Below, piece after piece: positions 39,961 to 51,352 of a DNA stretch of 64,000 nt; position 1 is the stretch's first letter, and each line of letters begins with the position of its first letter. Source of the stretch: Nemertoderma westbladi. Lineage: Eukaryota > Xenacoelomorpha > Nemertodermatida > Nemertodermatidae. Both the position numbers and the translations under genes were made by a program. The stretch spans positions 46,453-110,452 of the forward strand of contig JAUCBJ010006818.1 in the NCBI GenBank assembly GCA_032718475.1, read 5' to 3'. The notes beneath the pieces are model-generated. The model was given only the letters and a program-made list of their open reading frames with translations, ran no database searches and was not told the origin of the DNA.

Positions 39961-42900
39961 TTGAATTACTTGACGGAGTTAGTCCAGGTCCAGTAACTAC
40001 TAACCGTGTTGAATACCTTGGTGGAGTTCGTCCAGGTCCAGTAACTACTAACCGAGTTGAATTACTTGACGGAGTTAGTCCAGGTCCAGTAACTACTAAC
40101 CGAGTTGAATTCCTTGGAGTTAGTCCAGGTCCAGTAACTACTAACCGTGTTGAATTCCTTGATGGAGTTAGTCCAGGTCCAGTAACTACTAACCGAGTTG
40201 AATTCCTTGATGGAGTTAGTCCAGGTCCAGTAACTACTAACCGAGTTGAATTCCTTGATGGAGTTAGTCCAGGTCCAGTAACTACTAACCGTGTTGAATT
40301 CCTTGGAGTTAGTCCAGGTCCAGTAACTACTAACCGAGTTGAATTACTTGACGGAGTTAGTCCAGGTCCAGTAACTACTAACCGAGTTGAATTACTTGAC
40401 GGAGTTAGTCCAGGTCCAGTAACTACTAACCGTGTTGAATTCCTTGGAGTTAGTCCAGGTCTAGTAACTACTAACCGAGTTGAATTACTTGACGGAGTTA
40501 GTCCAGGTCCAGTAACTACTAACCGAGTTGAATTACTTGACGGAGTTAGTCCAGGTCCAGTAACTACTAACCGTGTTGAATTCCTTGGAGTTAGTCCAGG
40601 TCCAGTAACTACTAACCGAGTTGAATTACTTGACGGAGTTAGTCCAGGTCCAGTAACTACTAACCGTGTTGAATTCCTTGGAGTTAGTCCAGGTCTAGTA
40701 ACTACTAACCGAGTTGAATTACTTGACGGAGTTAGTCCAGGTCCAGTAACTACTAACCGAGTTGAATTACTTGACGGAGTTAGTCCAGGTCCAGTAACTA
40801 CTAACCGTGTTGAATTCCTTGGAGTTAGTCCAGGTCCAGTAACTACTAACCGAGTTGAATTCCTTGATGGAGTTAGTCCAGGTCCAGTAACTACTAACCG
40901 AGTTGAATTACTTGATGGAGTTAGTCCAGGTCCAGTAACTACTAACCGTGTTGAATACCTTGGTGGAGTTCGTCCACGTCCAGTAACTACTAACCGTGTT
41001 GAATACCTTGACGGAGTTAGTCCAGGTCCAGTAACTACTAACCGTGTTGAATTCCTTGGAGTTAGTCCAGGTCCAGTAACTACTAACCGAGTTGAATTCC
41101 TTGATGGAGTTAGTCCAGGTCCAGTAACTACTAACCGAGTTGAATTACTTGACGGAGTTAGTCCAGGTCCAGTAACTACTAACCGAGTTGAATTACTTGA
41201 CGGAGTTAGTCCAGGTCCAGTAACTACTAACCGTGTTGAATTCCTTGGAGTTAGTCCAGGTCCAGTAACTACTAACCGAGTTGAATTCCTTGATGGAGTT
41301 AGTCCAGGTCCAGTAACTACTAACCGAGTTGAATTACTTGATGGAGTTAGTCCAGGTCCAGTAACTACTAACCGAGTTGAATTCCTTGGAGTTAGTCCAG
41401 GTCCAGTAACTACTAACCGTGTTGAATACCTTGGTGGAGTTCGTCCACGTCCAGTAACTACTAACCGTGTTGAATACCTTGGAGTTAGTCCAGGTCCAGT
41501 AACTACTAACCGTGTTGAATTCCTTGGAGTTAGTCCAGGTCCAGTAACTACTAACCGTGTTGAATACCTTGGTGGAGTTCGTCCAGGTCCAGTAACTACT
41601 AACCGTGTTGAATTCCTTGGTGGAGTTCGTCCAGGTCCAGTAACTACTAACCGTGTTGAATTCCTTGGAGTTAGTCCAGGTCCAGTAACTACTAACCGTG
41701 TTGAATACCTTGGTGGAGTTCGTCCAGGTCCAGTAACTACTAACCGTGTTGAATTCCTTGGAGTTAGTCCAGGTCCAGTAACTACTAACCGTGTTGAATA
41801 CCTTGGTGGAGTTCGTCCAGGTCCAGTAACTACTAACCGAGTTGAATTCCTTGATGGAGTTAGTCCAGGTCCAGTAACTACTAACCGAGTTGAATTCCTT
41901 GGAGTTAGTCCAGGTCCAGTAACTACTAACCGAGTTGAATACCTTGGTGGAGTTCGTCCAGGTCCAGTAACTACTAACCGAGTTGAATTCCTTGATGGAG
42001 TTAGTCCAGGTCCAGTAACTACTAACCGTGTTGAATACCTTGGTGGAGTTCGTCCAGGTCCAGTAACTACTAACCGTGTTGAATTCCTTGATGGAGTTAG
42101 TCCAGGTCCAGTAACTACTAACCGAGTTGAATTCCTTGGAGTTAGTCCAGGTCCAGTAACTACTAACCGTGTTGAATACCTTGGTGGAGTTCGTCCAGGT
42201 CCAGTAACTACTAACCGAGTTGAATTCCTTGGAGTTAGTCCAGGTCCAGTAACTACTAACCGAGTTGAATTCCTTGGAGTTAGTCCAGGTCCAGTAACTA
42301 CTAACCGAGTTGAATTCCTTGGAGTTAGTCCAGGTCCAGTAACTACTAACCGAGTTGAATTCCTTGGAGTTAGTCCAGGTCCAGTAACTACTAACCGAGT
42401 TGAATTCCTTGGAGTTAGTCCAGGTCCAGTAACTACTAACCGAGTTGAATTCCTTGGAGTTAGTCCAGGTCCAGTAACTACTAACCGAGTTGAATTCCTT
42501 GGAGTTAGTCCAGGTCCAGTAACTACTAACCGAGTTGAATTCCTTGGAGTTAGTCCAGGTCCAGTAACTACTAACCGAGTTGAATTCCTTGGAGTTAGTC
42601 CAGGTCCAGTAACTACTAACCGAGTTGAATTCCTTGGAGTTAGTCCAGGTCCAGTAACTACTAACCGTGTTGAATACCTTGGTGGAGTTCGTCCAGGTCC
42701 AGTAACTACTAACCGTGTTGAATACCTTGGTGGAGTTCGTCCAGGTCCAGTAACTACTAACCGAGTTGAATTCCTTGATGGAGTTAGTCCAGGTCCAGTA
42801 ACTACTAACCGAGTTGAATTCCTTGGAGTTCGTCCAGGTCCAGTAACTACTAACCGAGTTGAATTCCTTGATGGAGTTAGTCCAGGTCCAGTAACTACTA

Positions 42901-45900
42901 ACCGAGTTGAATTCCTTGGAGTTAGTCCAGGTCCAGTAACTACTAACCGAGTTGAATTCCTTGGAGTTAGTCCAGGTCCAGTAACTACTAACCGTGTTGA
43001 ATTCCTTGGTGGAGTTCGTCCAGGTCCAGTAACTACTAACCGAGTTGAATTACTTGACGGAGTTAGTCCAGGTCCAGTAACTACTAACCGTGTTGAATAC
43101 CTTGGTGGAGTTCGTCCAGGTCCAGTAACTACTAACCGTGTTGAATTCCTTGATGGAGTTCGTCCAGGTCCAGTAACTACTAACCGAGTTGAATTCCTTG
43201 ATGGCGTTAGTCCAGGTCCAGTAACTACTAACCGTGTTGAATTCCTTGGAGTTAGTCCAGGTCCAGTAACTACTAACCGTGTTGAATACCTTGGTGGAGT
43301 TCGTCCAGGTCCAGTAACTACTAACCGTGTTGAATACCTTGGTGGAGTTCGTCCAGGTCCAGTAACTACTAACCGAGTTGAATTCCTTGATGGAGTTAGT
43401 CCAGGTCCAGTAACTACTAACCGAGTTGAATTCCTTGGAGTTAGTCCAGGTCCAGTAACTACTAACCGAGTTGAATACCTTGGTGGAGTTCGTCCAGGTC
43501 CAGTAACTACTAACCGAGTTGAATTCCTTGATGGAGTTAGTCCAGGTCCAGTAACTACTAACCGTGTTGAATACCTTGGTGGAGTTCGTCCAGGTCCAGT
43601 AACTACTAACCGTGTTGAATTCCTTGATGGAGTTAGTCCAGGTCCAGTAACTACTAACCGAGTTGAATTCCTTGGAGTTAGTCCAGGTCCAGTAACTACT
43701 AACCGAGTTGAATTCCTTGGAGTTCGTCCAGGTCCAGTAACTACTAACCGAGTTGAATTCCTTGATGGAGTTAGTCCAGGTCCAGTAACTACTAACCGAG
43801 TTGAATTCCTTGATGGAGTTAGTCCAGGTCCAGTAACTACTAACCGAGTTGAATTCCTTGATGGAGTTAGTCCAGGTCCAGTAACTACTAACCGAGTTGA
43901 ATTCCTTGGAGTTAGTCCAGGTCCAGTAACTACTAACCGAGTTGAATTCCTTGGAGTTAGTCCAGGTCCAGTAACTACTAACCGAGTTGAATTACTTGAC
44001 GGAGTTAGTCCAGGTCCAGTAACTACTAACCGAGTTGAATTCCTTGGAGTTAGTCCAGGTCCAGTAACTACTAACCGAGTTGAATTACTTGACGGAGTTA
44101 GTCCAGGTCCAGTAACTACTAACCGAGTTGAATTCCTTGGAGTTAGTCCAGGTCCAGTAACTACTAACCGAGTTGAATTACTTGACGGAGTTAGTCCAGG
44201 TCCAGTAACTACTAACCGAGTTGAATTCCTTGGAGTTAGTCCAGGTCCAGTAACTACTAACCGAGTTGAATTACTTGACGGAGTTAGTCCAGGTCCAGTA
44301 ACTACTAACCGAGTTGAATACCTTGGTGGAGTTCGTCCAGGTCCAGTAACTACTAACCGTGTTGAATTCCTTGATGGAGTTAGTCCAGGTCCAGTAACTA
44401 CTAACCGAGTTGAATTCCTTGATGGAGTTAGTCCAGGTCCAGTAACTACTAACCGAGTTGAATTCCTTGATGGAGTTAGTCCAGGTCCAGTAACTACTAA
44501 CCGTGTTGAATTCCTTGGAGTTAGTCCAGGTCCAGTAACTACTAACCGAGTTGAATTCCTTGATGGAGTTAGTCCAGGTCCAGTAACTACTAACCGTGTT
44601 GAATTCCTTGGAGTTAGTCCAGGTCCAGTAACTACTAACCGAGTTGAATTCCTTGATGGAGTTAGTCCAGGTCCAGTAACTACTAACCGAGTTGAATTCC
44701 TTGATGGAGTTAGTCCAGGTCCAGTAACTACTAACCGTGTTGAATTCCTTGGAGTTAGTCCAGGTCCAGTAACTACTAACCGAGTTGAATTCCTTGGAGT
44801 TAGTCCAGGTCCAGTAACTACTAACCGAGTTGAATTACTTGACGGAGTTAGTCCAGGTCCAGTAACTACTAACCGAGTTGAATTCCTTGATGGAGTTAGT
44901 CCAGGTCCAGTAACTACTAACCGAGTTGAATTCCTTGATGGAGTTAGTCCAGGTCCAGTAACTACTAACCGAGTTGAATTCCTTGATGGAGTTAGTCCAG
45001 GTCCAGTAACTACTAACCGTGTTGAATTCCTTGGAGTTAGTCCAGGTCCAGTAACTACTAACCGAGTTGAATTCCTTGGAGTTAGTCCAGGTCCAGTAAC
45101 TACTAACTGAGTTGAATTCCTTGATGGAGTTAGTCCAGGTCCAGTAACTACTAACCGTGTTGAATTCCTTGGAGTTAGTCCAGGTCCAGTAACTACTAAC
45201 CGAGTTGAATTCCTTGATGGAGTTAGTCCAGGTCCAGTAACTACTAACCGAGTTGAATTCCTTGATGGAGTTAGTCCAGGTCCAGTAACTACTAACCGAG
45301 TTGAATTCCTTGGAGTTAGTCCAGGTCCAGTAACTACTAACCGAGTTGAATTACTTGACGGAGTTAGTCCAGGTCCAGTAACTACTAACCGAGTTGAATT
45401 CCTTGGAGTTAGTCCAGGTCCAGTAACTACTAACCGAGTTGAATTACTTGACGGAGTTAGTCCAGGTCCAGTAACTACTAACCGTGTTGAATTCCTTGAT
45501 GGAGTTAGTCCAGGTCCAGTAACTACTAACCGAGTTGAATTCCTTGGAGTTAGTCCAGGTCCAGTAACTACTAACCGAGTTGAATTCCTTGACGGAGTTC
45601 GTCCAGGTCCAGTAACTACTAACCGTGTTGAATACCTTGGTGGAGTTCGTCCAGGTCCAGTAACTACTAACCGAGTTGAATTCCTTGACGGAGTTCGTCC
45701 AGGTCCAGTAACTACTAACCGTGTTGAATACCTTGGTGGAGTTCGTCCAGGTCCAGTAACTACTAACCGTGTTGAATACCTTGGTGGAGTTCGTCCAGGT
45801 CCAGTAACTACTAACCGTGTTGAATACCTTGGTGGAGTTCGTCCAGGTCCAGTAACTACTAACCGTGTTGAATTCCTTGGAGTTCGTCCAGGTCCAGTAA

Positions 45901-48063
45901 CTACTAACCGTGTTGAATACCTTGGTGGAGTTCGTCCAGGTCCAGTAACTACTAACCGTGTTGAATACCTTGGTGGAGTTAGTCCAGGTCCAGTAACTAC
46001 TAACCGAGTTGAATTCCTTGACGGAGTTCGTCCAGGTCCAGTAACTACTAACCGTGTTGAATACCTTGGTGGAGTTCGTCCAGGTCCAGTAACTACTAAC
46101 CGTGTTGAATACCTTGGTGGAGTTCGTCCAGGTCCAGTAACTACTAACCGTGTTGAATTCCTTGGAGTTAGTCCAGGTCCAGTAACTACTAACCGAGTTG
46201 AATTACTTGATGGAGTTAGTCCAGGTCCAGTAACTACTAACCGAGTTGAATTACTTGACGGAGTTAGTCCAGGTCCAGTAACTACTAACCGAGTTGAATT
46301 CCTTGGAGTTAGTCCAGGTCCAGTAACTACTAACCGAGTTGAATTACTTGACGGAGTTAGTCCAGGTCCAGTAACTACTAACCGTGTTGAATTCCTTGGA
46401 GTTAGTCCAGGTCCAGTAACTACTAACCGAGTTGAATTCCTTGGAGTTAGTCCAGGTCCAGTAACTACTAACCGAGTTGAATTACTTGACGGAGTTAGTC
46501 CAGGTCCAGTAACTACTAACCGAGTTGAATTCCTTGGAGTTAGTCCAGGTCCAGTAACTACTAACCGTGTTGAATACCTTGGTGGAGTTCGTCCAGGTCC
46601 AGTAACTACTAACCGAGTTGAATTCCTTGGAGTTAGTCCAGGTCCAGTAACTACTAACCGAGTTGAATTACTTGACGGAGTTAGTCCAGGTCCAGTAACT
46701 ACTAACCGAGTTGAATTCCTTGGAGTTAGTCCAGGTCCAGTAACTACTAACCGAGTTGAATTACTTGACGGAGTTAGTCCAGGTCCAGTAACTACTAACC
46801 GTGTTGAATACCTTGGTGGAGTTCGTCCAGGTCCAGTAACTACTAACCGTGTTGAATTCCTTGGAGTTCGTCCAGGTCCAGTAACTACTAACCGAGTTGA
46901 ATTACTTGACGGAGTTAGTCCAGGTCCAGTAACTACTAACCGAGTTGAATTCCTTGGAGTTAGTCCAGGTCCAGTAACTACTAACCGAGTTGAATTACTT
47001 GACGGAGTTAGTCCAGGTCCAGTAACTACTAACCGAGTTGAATTACTTGACGGAGTTAGTCCAGGTCCAGTAACTACTAACCGAGTTGAATTCCTTGGAG
47101 TTAGTCCAGGTCCAGTAACTACTAACCGTGTTGAATTCCTTGGAGTTAGTCCAGGTCCAGTAACTACTAACCGAGTTGAATTCCTTGGAGTTAGTCCAGG
47201 TCCAGTAACTACTAACCGTGTTGAATACCTTGGTGGAGTTCGTCCAGGTCCAGTAACTACTAACCGAGTTGAATTCCTTGGAGTTAGTCCAGGTCCAGTA
47301 ACTACTAACCGTGTTGAATACCTTGGTGGAGTTCGTCCAGGTCCAGTAACTACTAACCGTGTTGAATTCCTTGATGGAGTTAGTCCAGGTCCAGTAACTA
47401 CTAACCGAGTTGAATTCCTTGGAGTTAGTCCAGGTCCAGTAACTACTAACCGAGTTGAATTACTTGACGGAGTTAGTCCAGGTCCAGTAACTACTAACCG
47501 AGTTGAATTCCTTGGAGTTAGTCCAGGTCCAGTAACTACTAACCGTGTTGAATACCTTGGTGGAGTTCGTCCAGGTCCAGTAACTACTAACCGTGTTGAA
47601 TTCCTTGATGGAGTTAGTCCAGGTCCAGTAACTACTAACCGTGTTGAATTCCTTGGAGTTAGTCCAGGTCCAGTAACTACTAACCGAGTTGAATTACTTG
47701 ACGGAGTTAGTCCAGGTCCAGTAACTACTAACCGAGTTGAATTCCTTGGAGTTAGTCCAGGTCCAGTAACTACTAACCGTGTTGAATACCTTGGTGGAGT
47801 TCGTCCAGGTCCAGTAACTACTAACCGTGTTGAATTCCTTGATGGAGTTAGTCCAGGTCCAGTAACTACTAACCGAGTTGAATTCCTTGGAGTTAGTCCA
47901 GGTCCAGTAACTACTAACCGAGTTGAATTACTTGACGGAGTTAGTCCAGGTCCAGTAACTACTAACCGTGTTGAATACCTTGGTGGAGTTCGTCCAGGTC
48001 CAGTAACTACTAACCGAGTTGAATTACTTGACGGAGTTAGTCCAGGTCCAGTAACTACTAACC

Positions 48064-50510
48064 GTGTTGAATTACTTGATGGAGTTAGTCCAGGTCCAGT
48101 AACTACTAACCGAGTTTAATTCCTTGGAGTTAGTCCAGGTCCAGTAACTACTAACCGTGTTGAATTACTTGATGGAGTTAGTCCAGGTCCAGTAACTACT
48201 AACCGAGTTTAATTCCTTGGAGTTAGTCCAGGTCCAGTAACTACTAACCGAGTTGAATTACTTGACGGAGTTAGTCCAGGTCCAGTAACTACTAACCGAG
48301 TTGAATTCCTTGGAGTTAGTCCAGGTCCAGTAACTACTAACCGTGTTGAATTACTTGATGGAGTTAGTCCAGGTCCAGTAACTACTAACCGAGTTTAATT
48401 CCTTGGAGTTAGTCCAGGTCCAGTAACTACTAACCGAGTTGAATTCCTTGATGGAGTTAGTCCAGGTCCAGTAACTACTAACCGTGTTGAATACCTTGGT
48501 GGAGTTCGTCCAGGTCCAGTAACTACTAACCGTGTTGAATTCCTTGATGGAGTTAGTCCAGGTCCAGTAACTACTAACCGAGTTGAATTCCTTGGAGTTA
48601 GTCCAGGTCCAGTAACTACTAACCGAGTTGAATTACTTGACGGAGTTAGTCCAGGTCCAGTAACTACTAACCGTGTTGAATACCTTGGTGGAGTTCGTCC
48701 AGGTCCAGTAACTACTAACCGAGTTGAATTACTTGACGGAGTTAGTCCAGGTCCAGTAACTACTAACCGTGTTGAATACCTTGGTGGAGTTCGTCCAGGT
48801 CCAGTAACTACTAACCGAGTTGAATTCCTTGGAGTTAGTCCAGGTCCAGTAACTACTAACCGTGTTGAATTACTTGATGGAGTTAGTCCAGGTCCAGTAA
48901 CTACTAACCGAGTTTAATTCCTTGGAGTTAGTCCAGGTCCAGTAACTACTAACCGAGTTGAATTCCTTGATGGAGTTCGTCCAGGTCCAGTAACTACTAA
49001 CCGAGTTGAATTACTTGACGGAGTTAGTCCAGGTCCAGTAACTACTAACCGTGTTGAATTCCTTGGAGTTAGTCCAGGTCCAGTAACTACTAACCGTGTT
49101 GAATACCTTGGTGGAGTTCGTCCAGGTCCAGTAACTACTAACCGAGTTGAATTACTTGACGGAGTTAGTCCAGGTCCAGTAACTACTAACCGTGTTGAAT
49201 ACCTTGGTGGAGTTCGTCCAGGTCCAGTAACTACTAACCGTGTTGAATACCTTGATGGAGTTAGTCCAGGTCCAGTAACTACTAACCGAGTTTAATTCCT
49301 TGGAGTTAGTCCAGGTCCAGTAACTACTAACCGAGTTGAATTACTTGACGGAGTTAGTCCAGGTCCAGTAACTACTAACCGAGTTTAATTCCTTGGAGTT
49401 AGTCCAGGTCCAGTAACTACTAACCGTGTTGAATTACTTGATGGAGTTAGTCCAGGTCCAGTAACTACTAACCGAGTTTAATTCCTTGGAGTTAGTCCAG
49501 GTCCAGTAACTACTAACCGAGTTGAATTACTTGACGGAGTTAGTCCAGGTCCAGTAACTACTAACCGAGTTTAATTCCTTGGAGTTAGTCCAGGTCCAGT
49601 AACTACTAACCGTGTTGAATTCCTTGATGGAGTTAGTCCAGGTCCAGTAACTACTAACCGAGTTGAATTCCTTGGAGTTAGTCCAGGTCCAGTAACTACT
49701 AACCGAGTTGAATTACTTGACGGAGTTAGTCCAGGTCCAGTAACTACTAACCGTGTTGAATACCTTGGTGGAGTTCGTCCAGGTCCAGTAACTACTAACC
49801 GAGTTGAATTACTTGACGGAGTTAGTCCAGGTCCAGTAACTACTAACCGTGTTGAATTACTTGATGGAGTTAGTCCAGGTCCAGTAACTACTAACCGAGT
49901 TTAATTCCTTGGAGTTAGTCCAGGTCCAGTAACTACTAACCGTGTTGAATTACTTGATGGAGTTAGTCCAGGTCCAGTAACTACTAACCGAGTTTAATTC
50001 CTTGGAGTTAGTCCAGGTCCAGTAACTACTAACCGAGTTGAATTACTTGACGGAGTTAGTCCAGGTCCAGTAACTACTAACCGAGTTGAATTCCTTGGAG
50101 TTAGTCCAGGTCCAGTAACTACTAACCGTGTTGAATTACTTGATGGAGTTAGTCCAGGTCCAGTAACTACTAACCGTGTTGAATTCCTTGGAGTTAGTCC
50201 AGGTCCAGTAACTACTAACCGTGTTGAATTCCTTGGAGTTAGTCCAGGTCCAGTAACTACTAACCGTGTTGAATTACTTGATGGAGTTAGTCCAGGTCCA
50301 GTAACTACTAACCGAGTTTAATTCCTTGGAGTTAGTCCAGGTCCAGTAACTACTAACCGTGTTGAATTACTTGATGGAGTTAGTCCAGGTCCAGTAACTA
50401 CTAACCGAGTTTAATTCCTTGGAGTTAGTCCAGGTCCAGTAACTACTAACCGTGTTGAATTACTTGATGGAGTTAGTCCAGGTCCAGTAACTACTAACCG
50501 AGTTTAATTC
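48064..50510. repeat. 93-bp dimer zone with GAGTTTAATTCC units
   Basis: A 48-bp GTGTTGAATTACTTGATGG unit is followed by a 45-bp GAGTTTAATTCC unit, giving a 93-bp dimer. About 13 GAGTTTAATTCC units lie here, many exactly 93 bp apart (for example 49288, 49381, 49474 and 49567). The change GAATTC to TAATTC removes the EcoRI site and places TAA in the plus-strand frame. Similar dimers recur between about 51,900 and 55,740. Isolated TAATTCC units occur near 7729, 9240, 26528, 34111 and 34199. Confidence 0.75.
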
Positions 50511-50816
50511 CTTGGAGTTAGTCCAGGTCCAGTAACTACTAACCGAGTTGAATTACTTGACGGAGTTAGTCCAGGTCCAGTAACTACTAACCGAGTTGAA
50601 TTCCTTGGAGTTAGTCCAGGTCCAGTAACTACTAACCGTGTTGAATTACTTGATGGAGTTAGTCCAGGTCCAGTAACTACTAACCGTGTTGAATTCCTTG
50701 GAGTTAGTCCAGGTCCAGTAACTACTAACCGAGTTGAATTCCTTGATGGAGTTAGTCCAGGTCCAGTAACTACTAACCGTGTTGAATACCTTGGTGGAGT
50801 TCGTCCAGGTCCAGTA

Positions 50817-51352
50817 ACTACTACTAGGATCGGCATGCTGCATTGCAGCTGCATTTTTAAGAATGCTGTGCCGGCTTGTCAACAAAATTGCACCGCCACA
50901 ACTCCCTATCACCCATGACATTTGCTAGATCATCCGCATCTTTAAGGCCAGTGTCCTTTAAAATGCGTCTCAAGAAAGTCATGGGCTGTCCACCATGCTT
51001 ATTCACTCCATGAGGCTGCCAAAGTACAAGATTATGCACTGGCTGGTCCTCACGGCGAAAGCAATGTCCTGCAAAGCGGAGGCGATTTTGTTCTAGTGTC
51101 AAGCTTGGGGGAACCAATGAGACACCTCCAATGTTATATAGTGTCTGGTTGGAGATGTGTGCATTGTACTTGACACAATGTACCCGGCGTAGCATTCTTG
51201 TGAATGTGCCATCCAGAGATTTGGTGTCCTCAGCAGTTAGAGCCCAGCATGGACTCCCGTAGAGGAGTACTGGAACTACTGCTGCTCTGAATAATCGGAC
51301 CTTAAGTTTCCGATTAATTCTAGGTGACTTCCAAATCCTGGAAAGCCTATTC
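50817..51352 (-). mobile_element. RTE-like non-LTR retrotransposon, 3'-end fragment (copy A)
   Basis: This is a 536-bp non-satellite island within the array. It matches 61262-61797 with no indels and five substitutions by my count (about 99% identity), so it is the 3' end of the same element in the same minus orientation. It ends in a short TAG-type tail (CCTAGTAGTAGT on the minus strand). That tail merges with the satellite sequence TTAGTAGTTACTGG, so the exact 3' boundary is uncertain by several bases. The 5' end is cut at 51352 inside the reverse-transcriptase ORF. About five filler bases (CTATT) separate it from the satellite. TCCAGTA occurs on both sides (50810-50816 and 51357-51363) and could be a short target-site duplication. 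However, the same string is in every satellite unit, so this proves nothing. Confidence 0.85.
50857..51352 (-). pseudogene. C-terminal fragment of RTE-like reverse transcriptase ORF (copy A)
   Basis: The reading frame is open from the 5' truncation at 51352 to a stop at 50857. It encodes the region downstream of the catalytic reverse-transcriptase motifs. Visible motifs are PVLLYGSPCWALTAED, MLRRVH, LRFAGHCFRRED, LVLWQPHG, DTGL and DRELWR. These are typical of the C-terminal tail of RTE-type ORF2 proteins in many invertebrates. The catalytic FADD box and the endonuclease are absent, so no enzyme can be made. The ATG at 51195 is internal to the family ORF and is not a real start. Copy A has an arginine in CFRRED where copy B has serine; I believe arginine is the usual family residue. 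Assignment to reverse transcriptase is firm; assignment to the RTE clade rests on motif memory. Confidence 0.8.

Larger units (their letters stand above)
1..50816. repeat. 45/48-bp tandem repeat array, left segment (continues beyond window)
   Basis: This is an uninterrupted head-to-tail array with no spacers and no other sequence. The long unit is 48 bp and the short unit 45 bp; they differ by one codon-sized deletion (CCTTGATGGAGTT versus CCTTGGAGTT). Shared landmarks in each unit are GTTGAATTC (or a variant), TTAGTCCAGGTCCAGTAA and CTACTAAC. A few units of 44 bp lack one C (ACTAACGTGTTG). Read on the minus strand, one frame gives YWTWTNSIKEFNTVSS, a second gives VVTGPGLTPxxNSTRL, and the third contains TAGTAG stops. 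The plus strand has VEFLDGVSPGPVTTNR. No frame is conserved as protein: the common TTACTTGACGG subtype puts TAA into the YWTWTNS frame, and 44-bp units shift frame. By length I estimate about 1,080 units here. The array has no left boundary in the window. It looks like an amplified exon/intron junction of the sulfatase gene at the right end. Confidence 0.97.

Noticed and set aside
1-50816. CRISPR array
   Set aside because: Units are contiguous without unique spacers, and the setting is eukaryotic.
1-50816. Telomeric repeat or rDNA spacer
   Set aside because: The unit has no TTAGGG-like motif and no rRNA sequence is nearby. The unit is explained by the adjacent exon.
50504-50921. Short minus-strand open frames joining the retroelement 3' end to the array (also 60803-61366)
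   Set aside because: They run in other frames than the reverse transcriptase, through its 3' end into the satellite. They are chance fusions seen at both copies because the two copies are nearly identical.
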